Positions 43,183-52,810 of a stretch of DNA of 64,000 bases are shown in pieces (the first letter of the stretch is position 1; each line of letters starts with the position of its first letter). A program made the position numbers and the translations under genes. A model generated the notes under the pieces. It searched no databases. It was given only the letters and a program-made list of their open reading frames with translations, and was not told the origin of the DNA. Source of the DNA: GCA-001856825 sp038729485 (GTDB lineage: Archaea; Thermoplasmatota; Thermoplasmata; Thermoplasmatales; GCA-001856825); contig JAVYRX010000005.1 of assembly GCA_038729485.1 (NCBI GenBank), positions 20,272-84,271 of the forward strand. Reading direction: 5' to 3'.

Positions 43183-43599
43183 ATGACGCTAGTAGAACAA
43201 TCGTACACCGATGGACCTATTACGGTAGACCTAATGGCTAGGGCAATTTCGAATGGGATGAGTAGACAGAGCAAGAAGATGAGCGAACAGGAAGCCTACG
43301 ACATAGCCTTCCATGTTTTGAACTTCTTCGGGTATAGCAGGTATGTAATAGACAATATGTTAGAGCCGGAGGACAGGGATGCATTCTATATGCTTGAGGA
43401 CCTTGGAATACTGGATACTGAAAGAGAGGAGACAACCCTGTTTGATGGAAGGGAATGGAGGATTCATTACTGGCTGATCAAGCCCGAGAATGTAAGAAAA
43501 CTTGCAATGAGCAACGGCACAAGAACTGAAGAAGCGCAATCTGGTGAATCCTTGCTTTACGATGGACTACCTGATGATGTATGGAGGATGAAAGCCTAG
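43183..43599 (+). CDS. Small conserved-looking protein upstream of ABCE1
   Basis: This 138-residue acidic, mostly helical protein precedes the ABCE1 gene by 4 bases and is surely co-transcribed. It has a motif-rich N-terminal half (ITVDLMARAISNGM, EQEAYDIAFHVLNFFGY) and a C-terminal half with WRIHYWLIK. It resembles a Thermoplasmata family that I recall as DUF6015, but I cannot verify that. A TATA-like gtttataaac at 43137-43146 and a GTGA before the ATG suggest the operon promoter is here. A role in ribosome recycling is inferred only from its partner. Confidence 0.75.
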   Translation: MTLVEQSYTDGPITVDLMARAISNGMSRQSKKMSEQEAYDIAFHVLNFFGYSRYVIDNMLEPEDRDAFYMLEDLGILDTEREETTLFDGREWRIHYWLIKPENVRKLAMSNGTRTEEAQSGESLLYDGLPDDVWRMKA

Positions 43600-43603
43600 A
43601 GTT

Positions 43604-45358
43604 ATGCACGTTGCTGTCATCGATTATGATAAGTGTCATTTCAAAAAGTGTAGACAGGAGTGTCAGTTTTATTGCCCGCCCGTGAGAAACGATATAATGG
43701 CTGTAGACTTTCTGCCTACGGGTTTCCCTCAGATACATGAAGACCTGTGTATTGGTTGCGGGATTTGTGCACACAGGTGCCCGTTTGATGCAATAAAGAT
43801 AATAGGTGTACCGGAAAGGGAAAAGGGGAAGGCGGTGCACAGATTTGGGAGCAACGGCTTTGTCTTGTACGGCCTCCCATCTCTCGAAGGAAAAGGTGTA
43901 ATCGGCATTCTTGGACAGAACGGAACTGGCAAAAGCACCATACTCAATATATTGACCGGAAATGTTGTGCCCAATTTTGGATCCAGCAATGGAGAAAGGG
44001 AATTAGTTTTAGAGAAATACAATGGAACGTATTTGGGGGAATATTTCGAATCTCTGTATTCCGGAAAGATGAAGGTATCCCTTAAGCCGCAATACGTAGA
44101 TTCGATCCCAAGGTATTTCAACGGAAAAATTAGCGACCTGATATCTCAATACGGAGAAGAAGGCAGGAATAAGCTTTATGAACTTGGCTACGGTGAAATT
44201 TATGACAAAGATATCAAGAACCTTTCAGGCGGAGAACTTCAGCTTATAGCAATACTTGCTGCAATTCTTAAGCCAGCCAGCGTATATTTCTTTGATGAAC
44301 CGTCTTCCTATCTCGATATCTCCCAGAGGCTAAAGGTTTCTAAAGTGATAAGAGCTCTATCAGAAAGCAAGAAGGTCATTGTTGTAGAACATGACTTGGC
44401 CATCCTGGACTTCATGACGGATTACGTCAGCCTGACGTACGGGGAACCAAGAGGGTTTGGAATCGTTAGCAATTCGTACTCGACGAGACAGGCAATAAAT
44501 TCGTATCTTACAGGCTACATTAAACAGGAAAACATGAAATTCAGAGATTATGAAATAAAATTCCTAAGGAAGCCCCCTGAAATTGATAAAAGCCTTGTTC
44601 CTGCAATTTCGTGGACTGATCTTGAGAAAAAATTTGAAAATTTTAAATTAGAAGTGCACAGCGGAACCCTCAGAAAGGGGCAGGTCGCTGGGGTCATAGG
44701 GCCAAATTCAACTGGTAAATCAACGTTCGTGAGAATGATTGCCGGCGAGTTTCTCCCAGATGCAGGGGAGATTTCGGGTCAAGTGAAGGCGTCATTCAAA
44801 CCCCAGAGTCCCGACTCCGATTTTCGGATTACGGTTTATGAGTTCCTTCAGAAATCACTTGGCGACAGAACCTCAGATGTCCAGTTCAAGAATGAGATTC
44901 TAAAGCCGCTTTCTATAGATGGGATCGGGGACTCTAACGTGTCCGACTTATCTGGAGGAGACCTCCAGAAGGTTTACATAGCGAAGACCCTAGGAGCGGA
45001 GGCAGACGTTTATGTTCTCGATGAACCTTCGGCCTACCTGGATGCAGATCAGAGAATGATAGTCGCCAGAATGATCAAGAGATTTGCCGAAAATAATAAA
45101 AATAGCGTTATGGTGGTTGACCACGACATATATTTCATAGATCTTATATCAACGTCTCTAATAGTTTTCACGGGATCTGCTGGCGTCGAAGGTGAAGCTG
45201 TAGGGCCTCTTGCACTCAGGGATGGAATGAATTATTTCTTGAAAAATTTGGATATAACGTTCAGGCGGGATGAAAATACTCAGAGGCCGAGAATAAACAA
45301 ACCGGATTCAAAGCTCGACAAGGAGCAACGAAAGGCCCAGGAGTATTACTATTACTAG
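43604..45358 (+). CDS. ABCE1/Rli1 ribosome recycling ATPase
   Basis: This 584-residue protein splits ribosomes after termination. The N-terminal iron-sulfur domain has the two cysteine sets CHFKKCRQECQFYCPP and CIGCGICAHRCPFDA. Two ABC domains follow with Walker A motifs GQNGTGKST (about residue 108) and GPNSTGKST (about residue 366), signature motifs LSGGELQ and LSGGDLQK, and Walker B segments ending DEPSSYLD and DEPSAYLD. Length and domain order are standard. Confidence 0.97.
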   Translation: MHVAVIDYDKCHFKKCRQECQFYCPPVRNDIMAVDFLPTGFPQIHEDLCIGCGICAHRCPFDAIKIIGVPEREKGKAVHRFGSNGFVLYGLPSLEGKGVIGILGQNGTGKSTILNILTGNVVPNFGSSNGERELVLEKYNGTYLGEYFESLYSGKMKVSLKPQYVDSIPRYFNGKISDLISQYGEEGRNKLYELGYGEIYDKDIKNLSGGELQLIAILAAILKPASVYFFDEPSSYLDISQRLKVSKVIRALSESKKVIVVEHDLAILDFMTDYVSLTYGEPRGFGIVSNSYSTRQAINSYLTGYIKQENMKFRDYEIKFLRKPPEIDKSLVPAISWTDLEKKFENFKLEVHSGTLRKGQVAGVIGPNSTGKSTFVRMIAGEFLPDAGEISGQVKASFKPQSPDSDFRITVYEFLQKSLGDRTSDVQFKNEILKPLSIDGIGDSNVSDLSGGDLQKVYIAKTLGAEADVYVLDEPSAYLDADQRMIVARMIKRFAENNKNSVMVVDHDIYFIDLISTSLIVFTGSAGVEGEAVGPLALRDGMNYFLKNLDITFRRDENTQRPRINKPDSKLDKEQRKAQEYYYY

Positions 45359-45411
45359 AAAAAGGTAAACAATATTTAATAACGATCAGGCCCTAAACGA
45401 TTGGTGATTGA

Positions 45412-46704
45412 TTGACAAGGAAAGTAGCCATGGTTGCAGGTGGATTAACTTTTTTTTCCAAATCTAGAAAAGACAAAACGCAGGAAGAACTTGCTGCAGA
45501 GGCTGCACGGATGGCATTGTACGAGAATGACATAGATTTATCGAAGAACGACATAGACGGAACGGTAGTTTCGTACTTTTCAGATCATTTCGAGAATCAG
45601 CTCCTGTTCGGCTCAATAATCCAGGACTACCTAGGTTTTAACCCAAAGCCTTCTGTAAGGATAGAGGGCGGGGGTGCAACGGGTGGGCTAGCCTTCAGAG
45701 AAGCATACGCACATGTTGCCTCCGGCCTGCTAGACACAGTGATGGTCATAGGATTCGAGAAGATGTCCGAAGTAAACACTGCCAAGGGAAACGAATTCAT
45801 CGCTCTTGCCTCAGATACAGACTGGGACTTCCCGATAGGGGGTTTCTATAGTGGATATTATGCACTTATGGCAAGAAGACACATGGAAGAATTTGGGACT
45901 ACCGAGGAGCAGATGGCGCTGGTTGCCGTAAAGAACAGGAACAACGCTCAGCACAACAAGTTTGCTCAGACAAATCCTAAGATGAATCCCTTCGGTATGA
46001 GGGATGGCGGAAAGATCACGGTCGACGACGTTCTGAAATCTCCGTATGTTGCTTACCCCCTCAAAAGGCTAGACATTTGCCTTATGAGCGATGGTGCCGC
46101 CGTAGCGATACTTGCCTCGGAAGAGAAGGCAAAGAAAATTACAGACACCCCGATATGGATTACTGGAACTGGGGCTGGCACGGACGCTATGAGAGCCGGA
46201 GATCGCCCTAGAATCAAAGGAGGCGTGCCTACCTTGCCTCACGAGAAGAAAAGCTGGTATGAAAATTTGGAATATCCCGGCGTTCATTCATTCAGGGCAG
46301 GCAGGGAGGCCGCGAGGCAGGCATATAAGATGGCAAACATAACTAATCCGCTGAAACAGATAGATGTCATAGAGTTGCATGATGCATATACCAGCAGCGA
46401 AATTCAGACCTATGAGGATCTTGGCCTCACGAAATACGGCCAGGGTGGAAAGCTCATAGAAGATGGGGTTACTACCATGGACGGGGATTTGCCCGTTAAT
46501 CCCTCTGGAGGTCTTATAGGTTCAATGCATGCCGTAGGGGCAACTGGCGTGATGCAGGCAGTCGAGGTTTTCTGGCAGCTTCAGGGAGTGTCTGGTAAAC
46601 ATCATGGATCAGATAAAACGCAAGTAAAAAATGCGGAAAGAGGCCTAATACATTCGCACGCTGGAACTGGCACTTACGTGACAGTTTCTATAATGGAGAG
46701 GTGA
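45412..46704 (+). CDS. Archaeal thiolase-like protein lacking the nucleophilic cysteine
   Basis: This 430-residue protein aligns by eye with the archaeal acetoacetyl-CoA thiolase/SCP2-thiolase family: GFEKMSEV, YYALMARRHMEEFGTT, MSDGAAVAI, IELHDAYTSSEI, MHAVGATGV and HAGTGTYVTV. At the place of the nucleophile, where the family has ACASG, it reads GGATG with G88 at the cysteine position. The later histidines are kept (ELHDAY, MHAVGATG, LIHSHAG). A TTG start at 45412 follows GGTGATT. A DUF35 protein is encoded 4 bases later, as for HMG-CoA pathway thiolases. It may bind acyl-CoA or act as a scaffold rather than condense. Confidence 0.85.
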   Translation: MTRKVAMVAGGLTFFSKSRKDKTQEELAAEAARMALYENDIDLSKNDIDGTVVSYFSDHFENQLLFGSIIQDYLGFNPKPSVRIEGGGATGGLAFREAYAHVASGLLDTVMVIGFEKMSEVNTAKGNEFIALASDTDWDFPIGGFYSGYYALMARRHMEEFGTTEEQMALVAVKNRNNAQHNKFAQTNPKMNPFGMRDGGKITVDDVLKSPYVAYPLKRLDICLMSDGAAVAILASEEKAKKITDTPIWITGTGAGTDAMRAGDRPRIKGGVPTLPHEKKSWYENLEYPGVHSFRAGREAARQAYKMANITNPLKQIDVIELHDAYTSSEIQTYEDLGLTKYGQGGKLIEDGVTTMDGDLPVNPSGGLIGSMHAVGATGVMQAVEVFWQLQGVSGKHHGSDKTQVKNAERGLIHSHAGTGTYVTVSIMER

Positions 46705-46708
46705 GAAA

Positions 46709-47155
46709 ATGACAGAAGTTTATTCCATAGAACCGCTCATTATAAAGAATCCTTACGAAATAACGTACAGGCATTCTTATGGGAAGACGAGCAAATTCTT
46801 TACGTCCTTGTCTTCTGGCAAAATAATGGCCACAAGGTGCGAAAAGTGCAAGGTAACCTTTCTACCGCCAAGGGCCGATTGCCCTTACTGTCTTTCTGAG
46901 ACAAAATGGATAGAAATATCAGGGAAAGGAAAGATTCATACCATAACAACTCTCTATTTTTCCGGTGAAAAGTTCCTTAAGGACATCCCGTTTCAATTGG
47001 TATATGTGGAGCTTGAGGGAGTGGATACCCTTTTCTTGACCCGTCTCAAAGTGAAGGACATGAATAAGGTAAAAGTTGGAATGAAAATAAAACTGAAGGT
47101 AGCAAGGGATCTGGAATGGCGCTCCTCTGACGTCTGGGCGGAGTTGGATGAGTAA
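46709..47155 (+). CDS. DUF35 OB-fold/zinc-ribbon acyl-CoA-binding partner protein
   Basis: This 148-residue protein has a rubredoxin-like zinc ribbon (CEKCKVTFLPPRADCPYC) near residues 44-61, then an OB-fold (ISGKGKIHTITTLYF and following). In the archaeal thiolase/HMG-CoA synthase complex the DUF35 protein bridges the two enzymes and holds the CoA arm. It follows the thiolase-like gene closely, so the two probably form a complex. No HMG-CoA synthase gene is adjacent here. Confidence 0.92.
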   Translation: MTEVYSIEPLIIKNPYEITYRHSYGKTSKFFTSLSSGKIMATRCEKCKVTFLPPRADCPYCLSETKWIEISGKGKIHTITTLYFSGEKFLKDIPFQLVYVELEGVDTLFLTRLKVKDMNKVKVGMKIKLKVARDLEWRSSDVWAELDE

Positions 47156-47167
47156 GAGTTTTATTCT

Positions 47168-48004
47168 TTAATATTTGTAAAATCCTTCTCCACTTTTTCT
47201 TCCCAGCTTTCCAGCTTCGACCATCTTTCTTAATATAGGTGCTGCCCTATACTTCGGATCCTTGTAAGAATCGTACATGGTATCCATGATATTGACGACT
47301 GTGTCCAGGCCGATCAGGTCGCCCAACGTCAACGGCCCCATGGGGAAGTTTCCTCCGAGCTTTAGGGCCTTGTCTATGTCTTCCTTAGAAGCAAGCCCCT
47401 CTGAGTATTCAAAAGCACCCTCATTAACGAGCATGACTATGATCCTAGTAGTGACGAATCCTGGGGAATCATTAACCACAACAAACTCCTTCTTTACGCT
47501 CTTGGAAAATGCAATTCCCTTTGCCACTGTGTTTTCTGACGTTCTAAGACCCCTTATCAACTCTATCAGGTTCATCAGTGGCACCGGGTTGAAGAAATGA
47601 ATTCCCAAAAATCTATCAGGTTTTCTAAGAACAGATGCCAGGGAGGTGATACTTATGGAAGATGTGTTTGAGGCCAAGATGGTCTCATCCGTCACTACTT
47701 TTTCCATCTTTTTGAGGAACTCCGTCTTCTCTTTGTAATTCTCAACGATCGCCTCAATTACTATCTCGCAATCCGCAAAGGATTTTATATCGTCGGCAAA
47801 CGTGATCCTCTCAAGTATTTTCTCCTTTGGTTCTGTTATGATTTTCTTCTCCGCAAGCTTATCCAGGCTCTTAACTATCGAGGAGATGCCTCTGTCGTAG
47901 AACGATTTATCGACATCCGTTGCTACGACTGTGTGTCCGTTAGTAGCACAAGCTTGGGCAATCCCTGCCCCCATTATTCCCATTCCTGCTATTCCAATCT
48001 TCAT
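47168..48004 (-). CDS. 3-hydroxyacyl-CoA dehydrogenase (3-hydroxybutyryl-CoA type)
   Basis: This 278-residue NAD enzyme oxidises 3-hydroxyacyl-CoA or reduces acetoacetyl-CoA. The Rossmann motif GIAGMGIMGAGIAQACATNG starts at residue 3. The catalytic histidine lies in HFFNPVPLMNLIELI, with NDSPGFVTTRI next. Length fits the short PaaH/Hbd form without a hydratase domain. It starts immediately after the thiolase gene stop on the same strand, so both act in one acyl-CoA pathway. Confidence 0.95.
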   Translation of the reverse strand: MKIGIAGMGIMGAGIAQACATNGHTVVATDVDKSFYDRGISSIVKSLDKLAEKKIITEPKEKILERITFADDIKSFADCEIVIEAIVENYKEKTEFLKKMEKVVTDETILASNTSSISITSLASVLRKPDRFLGIHFFNPVPLMNLIELIRGLRTSENTVAKGIAFSKSVKKEFVVVNDSPGFVTTRIIVMLVNEGAFEYSEGLASKEDIDKALKLGGNFPMGPLTLGDLIGLDTVVNIMDTMYDSYKDPKYRAAPILRKMVEAGKLGRKSGEGFYKY

Positions 48005-49165
48005 TTAAATCACTTCCATCGCCAGTGAGTAGGCTCCCCCGCCTCCATGGCATATTGTTGCTATCCCTCTACTCAAATTCAGGTCTTCAAGCTCCCTTAG
48101 AAGACGGAGAGTTATTATGGCACCGGATGCACCTAAGGGATGGCCAAGAGCGACTGCGCCTCCCCTAATATTGAATTTCTTTTCATCTACTCCCAGTCCG
48201 TTCCTGACTCCTATGGAAGCAACCGAAAATGCCTCATTGTGTTCAACCAGATCAAAATCACTCATTTTCATCCCAATCCTCTTTAGCATGTTCTTAACCG
48301 ACGGAACTGGTACATAAGGGAAGTCCGCAGGATCAGAAGAGGTCGTATCAAATCCAATAAGCTTAGCTCTTGCCTTAAGGGAATTTTCAGCTATGAAATC
48401 CTCATTAGCCAGCACGAGAGCGGCCGCCCCATCGCTCAATTGGGAAGAGTTGCCTGCGGTGAGTATTCCGCCATCGACGAATGCGGGTTTAAGAGCGGCC
48501 ATCATTTCAAGAGACGTTTCCCTAAGACCTTCGTCCATGTCCATGCCTTTGACGGGGGCGATCTCCTTCTTGAAGAGCCCCTTGGAAGTTGCTTCGGAAG
48601 CCCTCCTGAAGCTTTCAACTGAAAATTTATCAGCCATTTCACGTGTTATATTATTGCGTCTAGCCCACTCGTCAGCAATTGCGCCCATGTGCTTGTTGTA
48701 TTTAAAATCCCAAAGGCCGTCTTTTACCATGGCATCCATAACAGGTCTGGAGGCCACTATTCCTTTGGTCTCCCTCCTAAAACTGGAGTCTAGAATAAAC
48801 GGAGCATTGCTCATGCTTTCCATCCCTCCTGCGACGATAACGTTCCTTTGTCCCACCTTTATCTCATAATATGCATTCGCTATTGCAAGCATACCTGAGG
48901 CGCATACCATGTTTACAGTGGAGGCAGATACTTCCTGCGGAATTCCTGCATTGATGGCTGCCTGTCTGGCAGGATCCTGGCCGAGCCCCGCTTGAATAAC
49001 GTTTCCCATCACTACCTCTTCGACATCCTTTGGCTCAATCTCCGCATCCTGCAATGCACCTTTAATGGCAATAGTTCCTAAATCAATGGCACTGTAAGGA
49101 ACAAGCGACCTTCCATATTTTCCTATAGGGGTTCTCTTCCCCCCTATTATATAAACATCACCCAT
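48005..49165 (-). CDS. Acetyl-CoA C-acetyltransferase (thiolase)
   Basis: This 386-residue conventional thiolase has the nucleophilic cysteine in NMVCASGML (near residue 87), the catalytic histidine in GGAVALGHPLGASGA and the second cysteine in TICHGGGGAYS. It condenses two acetyl-CoA or cleaves acetoacetyl-CoA. It heads a two-gene unit with the hydroxyacyl-CoA dehydrogenase. Unlike the thiolase-like protein at 45412, it keeps all catalytic residues. Confidence 0.96.
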   Translation of the reverse strand: MGDVYIIGGKRTPIGKYGRSLVPYSAIDLGTIAIKGALQDAEIEPKDVEEVVMGNVIQAGLGQDPARQAAINAGIPQEVSASTVNMVCASGMLAIANAYYEIKVGQRNVIVAGGMESMSNAPFILDSSFRRETKGIVASRPVMDAMVKDGLWDFKYNKHMGAIADEWARRNNITREMADKFSVESFRRASEATSKGLFKKEIAPVKGMDMDEGLRETSLEMMAALKPAFVDGGILTAGNSSQLSDGAAALVLANEDFIAENSLKARAKLIGFDTTSSDPADFPYVPVPSVKNMLKRIGMKMSDFDLVEHNEAFSVASIGVRNGLGVDEKKFNIRGGAVALGHPLGASGAIITLRLLRELEDLNLSRGIATICHGGGGAYSLAMEVI

Positions 49166-49315
49166 TTAAATCACCTTCGGAATCGTAAAATCCAAGCAGA
49201 AACAGTCAAATATTCCACCCGTCAAAGTAGATCAAACTCATTATCGAATACTCGGATAAAAGGATTTACGGATGGGAATAAACATCACATCTACAGCTGA
49301 TTAGGATGCGTTTTG

Positions 49316-49324
49316 TTTATAAAT
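49316..49324 (+). promoter_or_regulatory. TATA box of the DNA ligase gene
   Basis: TTTATAAAT lies about 24 bases before the GTG start at 49344, with no Shine-Dalgarno between, as expected for a leaderless archaeal transcript. Confidence 0.5.
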
Positions 49325-49343
49325 CAAGAACATATATGTACTG

Positions 49344-51110
49344 GTGAAATTCATCGAACTCGCGACCACACTTGACAAAATCGAGGCAACGACAAAAAGA
49401 CTTGAGATGGTGGATCTAGTTTCAGACCTCCTTAAAAGGTCTGAGGAAGATATCAGAGAAACGGTTTTTCTTCTTCAGGGAAAAATTGCACCGGATTATG
49501 AAGGGATAGAACTGGGGATCGCAGAGAAGATAGCTATAAAGGCTATATCTGCTCAAAGTGGAATGAGGGAGAAGGAAATAGAGGAAGAGCTCGTGAAAAA
49601 GGGTGATCTGGCGAGAATAGCAGAAGGGTTTCTGACAAACAAGAGGCAACACGCACTGTTTTCCGAGGAGCTTACCGTAAAAAAGGTTTTTGAAACGCTC
49701 ATGAAGCTTTCAAGGGAGACCGGAGGTGGGTCGCAGACAAGAAAGCTACAGTATCTTCAGGATCTCCTGCAAAGTGCGGAACCTGTGGAAGTAAGGTACA
49801 TAATTAGGATAGTTACAGGGAAGCTAAGGATAGGGGTTGCAGACATGACGATCGTTGACGCAATAGCATCCGCGTTCGGATCTAAAGAGGAAAGCGAAAT
49901 CGTAGAATATGCATATAACATAATGCCAAACTTGGCAGAACTAGCATACAGGGCAATGGCGTACGGAGTTCAGTCCCTTTCGTCGATAAAATTGTCTCCC
50001 GGAATACCCATAAGATCAATGCTGGCAGAGAGGCTTCCGTCATTAAAAGACATACTCGCAAAGATGGGAGGAAAATTTGCGATTGAATACAAATATGACG
50101 GATTGAGAGTGCAGGTGCATAAAACTAAAGATAGCGTAGAACTGTTTTCTAGGAGGCTTGAAAGAATTACGGCGCAGTTCCCCGACATAGTTAAAGAAAT
50201 GAAGGAGAAAATTAAGCCAGAATCGGCAATTATGGATGGGGAAGCAGTTCCGTACAATTTGGAGACCAACGAAATGCTTCCTTTCCAGGAAATTTCAAGA
50301 AGGAGGGGAAGGAAGTACGATCTGAACGAAACGGCAGAGAGGATACCAGTGGTAGTTTTCTTATTCGACGTGATGATGATCAATGGAGACAGCCTTCTAG
50401 ATGTCCCCTATCCGGATAGAAGGATGAACCTGTTGAGGAACGTAAACGAAGGAAAAAGGGTCCGGATAGCTAAAAGCAAGTTGGTAACAGATGTTGATGC
50501 CGCGGAAAGCTTTTTCAACGAGGCGTTGGAAGCGGGGTGCGAAGGAATAGTCGCCAAGAGCGTGGAAGACAAATCAATATATAAGGCAGGTGCTAGGGAA
50601 TTTCTCTGGATAAAATACAAGCGGGAATATCAGCTGGAAATGGAGGATACCGTAGATCTCGTTGTAGTTGGTGCCTTTGCTGGACAGGGGAGGCGAAGCG
50701 GCGCATACGGTGCCCTATTGATGGCAGCATATTCAAAGGAGGAGGACAAGTTTAAAACAATATGCAAGTTGGGTTCGGGGTTTACCGACGACCAGTTGGA
50801 AAATCTTCCAAGGATTCTGAAGGAATTTCAGGTGCCAAATAAAGACAGGCGCGTTGAAAGCGAAATAGAAGCAGATTTCTGGTTTGAGCCTTCCCTCGTA
50901 TTGGAGGTAAAAGGGGCTGAGATTACCTTGTCGCCGATCCACACATGCTGCAAAGACGTTGTAAAAAAGGATGCAGGTCTCGCCATTAGGTTCCCTAGAT
51001 TTACGGGAAGGTGGAGAAAGGATAAGGATGCGGAGGAAGCAACCACCGAGCAGGAGATCCTAGAAATGTACCACTCCCAGAAAAAGAAAGTGATAGAGGA
51101 CAATCCCTAA
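49344..51110 (+). CDS. lig: ATP-dependent DNA ligase (archaeal LigI type)
   Basis: This 588-residue enzyme seals nicks during replication and repair. The adenylated lysine is K250 in EYKYDGLRVQVHK. Other nucleotidyltransferase motifs follow (FSRRLERIT, MDGEAVP, VVFLFDVMMINGD, EGIVAKS, WIKYKREY). An N-terminal helical DNA-binding domain of about 210 residues precedes them and an OB-fold follows. Length is typical of archaeal ligases. The GTG start follows a TATA box at leaderless spacing. Confidence 0.97.
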   Translation: MKFIELATTLDKIEATTKRLEMVDLVSDLLKRSEEDIRETVFLLQGKIAPDYEGIELGIAEKIAIKAISAQSGMREKEIEEELVKKGDLARIAEGFLTNKRQHALFSEELTVKKVFETLMKLSRETGGGSQTRKLQYLQDLLQSAEPVEVRYIIRIVTGKLRIGVADMTIVDAIASAFGSKEESEIVEYAYNIMPNLAELAYRAMAYGVQSLSSIKLSPGIPIRSMLAERLPSLKDILAKMGGKFAIEYKYDGLRVQVHKTKDSVELFSRRLERITAQFPDIVKEMKEKIKPESAIMDGEAVPYNLETNEMLPFQEISRRRGRKYDLNETAERIPVVVFLFDVMMINGDSLLDVPYPDRRMNLLRNVNEGKRVRIAKSKLVTDVDAAESFFNEALEAGCEGIVAKSVEDKSIYKAGAREFLWIKYKREYQLEMEDTVDLVVVGAFAGQGRRSGAYGALLMAAYSKEEDKFKTICKLGSGFTDDQLENLPRILKEFQVPNKDRRVESEIEADFWFEPSLVLEVKGAEITLSPIHTCCKDVVKKDAGLAIRFPRFTGRWRKDKDAEEATTEQEILEMYHSQKKKVIEDNP

Positions 51111-51139
51111 GTATTTATCTTATGCTTAATTGAGAGCTG

Positions 51140-52039
51140 ATGGCCTCTATCTCTACAAGGATTGGGAATTTCAAAATTGATAATCCTACCATTCTTGCCA
51201 GTGGAATTCTTGACGAAACTCCAGGATCAATTTCCAGATCCCTTGCGGAAGGGGCTGGAGCCGCCGTTACAAAGTCCATTGGTGTTGAAGAGAGGAGAGG
51301 ATACGATACACCTGTTATTGCCGAAGTGGAAACGGGTCTTTTGAATGCAGTTGGTTTGTCGAATCCAGGCATAGATAATTTTGTCTCTGAATTCAAGAAC
51401 CTAGCATTGAAGGATCGAGTTATAGTTTCAATTTTTGGAAGAGATGCTCAGGAATTTGTTCGCCTGGCTAAGGCTGTGGAAGAAATAGGTTTCAATAAGA
51501 TCGAGTTGAACTTATCATGCCCGCACGTGAAGGGTGTGGGCTCTGAGGTAGGGCAGGACCCTGATCTGGTGGAGGAAATAATTTCAGAGATAAGAGGAAA
51601 GACTAACCTTCAAATCTGGGCTAAGTTGACCCCTAGCGTCACAGACATCATTACCATTGCAAAGGCCGCTGAAAAATCGGATGCATACGTTCTAATAAAC
51701 ACAGTGAAGGCAATCGGGGTAGATATCGCCTCCAGAAAATTCGTTCTCTCAAACGTTGTAGGTGGATATTCCGGTCCAGGCATAAGACCCATAGCCCTCA
51801 GAGCCGTATATGACGTATTTAAAGAAACTGGAAAGGACATTGTTGGAGTTGGCGGAATAACGAAATGGTCCGACGCGATAGAATTCTTCCTTGTCGGGGC
51901 CAGAGCCGTAGAAATCGGTACAGGGATTATGTACAGGGATTATTCCATCTTCAAAGAGGTAAGCAATGGTGTTGTCGACTACCTGGATGGAGAAGGATTT
52001 TCAAGTTTGGACGACATTATTGGAGGTGCCCTTAAATGA
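51140..52039 (+). CDS. pyrD: Dihydroorotate dehydrogenase, class 1B catalytic subunit
   Basis: This 299-residue FMN barrel enzyme oxidises dihydroorotate to orotate. The substrate loop NLSCPHVKG near residue 121 includes the catalytic-base cysteine. GLSNPGIDNF, WAKLTPSVTD, GGYSGPGIRPIALR and VGVGGITKWSDAIEF are family motifs. The pyrK gene overlaps its stop (ATGA), so this is the NAD-linked class 1B heterotetramer. Confidence 0.96.
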   Translation: MASISTRIGNFKIDNPTILASGILDETPGSISRSLAEGAGAAVTKSIGVEERRGYDTPVIAEVETGLLNAVGLSNPGIDNFVSEFKNLALKDRVIVSIFGRDAQEFVRLAKAVEEIGFNKIELNLSCPHVKGVGSEVGQDPDLVEEIISEIRGKTNLQIWAKLTPSVTDIITIAKAAEKSDAYVLINTVKAIGVDIASRKFVLSNVVGGYSGPGIRPIALRAVYDVFKETGKDIVGVGGITKWSDAIEFFLVGARAVEIGTGIMYRDYSIFKEVSNGVVDYLDGEGFSSLDDIIGGALK

Positions 52040-52785
52040 TGAGGAATGAGCGGGTGATCGAAGTTACGAGGGAGGGGGACGACATATATACAATAAAGTT
52101 CAACTCCGATTTTGTAGCAGCTCCGGGTCAATTTCTTATGATATGGATACCGGGAGGAAAGGAGGTTCCCATGTCACTCTCAAGCGTTTCCAATCCATTC
52201 TCTATAACGTTCAAAGTTTACGGGGAGACCACAAGATCTCTTTCAGCTTTACGCAAGGGAGAAAGGATCTTCTTCAGAGGGCCCTACGGGAACTCGTATC
52301 CGGAACCAAAGGGGAAAATAGCATATGTGGCAGGCGGTACTGGGCTCGCGTCTCTGAACTCTATGATAACGAAGTACAAGGGAGACGTATATGTCGGTGC
52401 TAGGACAAGCAAGGATCTATTCCTTCTTGGGACTGATTTCAGAATTGCGACGGACGACGGCTCGCTTGGATTGAAGGGAAACGTAGTCGATCTTTTCAAG
52501 GGCCATATAAATGAATACGATTACATCTACGTATGTGGACCCGAGCCGATGGAAAAGGCCTTGCTGGACGAGATCAAGAACACGAAGGCAAAGGTCTATT
52601 TTTCGCTAGAAAGATTGATGAAATGCGGTATAGGCATCTGCGACAGTTGCTCAATAAACGGATTTCGAGTGTGCAGAGACGGGCCGGTAGTAGAGATGAA
52701 CTATCTGAGAAATCTTGATGAGTTCGGCCGAATTAGAAGATCAGAGTCTGGAAAAATGGAATTTATTTCAAATCCAAAAAGGTGA
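52036..52785 (+). CDS. pyrK: Dihydroorotate dehydrogenase electron transfer subunit
   Basis: This 249-residue subunit passes electrons from PyrD's FMN to NAD. It has an FAD domain (PMSLSS, GPYGNSYP), the pyridine-nucleotide domain starting AYVAGGTGLASL, and a C-terminal 2Fe-2S site with CGIGICDSC and CRDG. It is coupled to pyrD by a 4-base overlap. Confidence 0.95.
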   Translation: MMRNERVIEVTREGDDIYTIKFNSDFVAAPGQFLMIWIPGGKEVPMSLSSVSNPFSITFKVYGETTRSLSALRKGERIFFRGPYGNSYPEPKGKIAYVAGGTGLASLNSMITKYKGDVYVGARTSKDLFLLGTDFRIATDDGSLGLKGNVVDLFKGHINEYDYIYVCGPEPMEKALLDEIKNTKAKVYFSLERLMKCGIGICDSCSINGFRVCRDGPVVEMNYLRNLDEFGRIRRSESGKMEFISNPKR

Positions 52786-52810
52786 TGCCCTGTATCCGGT
52801 CATTGAAGCA

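Noticed and set aside
52715..52810. Upstream ATG start for the prepilin peptidase
   Set aside because: The 32 extra residues lie inside pyrK and are hydrophilic, whereas the family begins with a membrane span.
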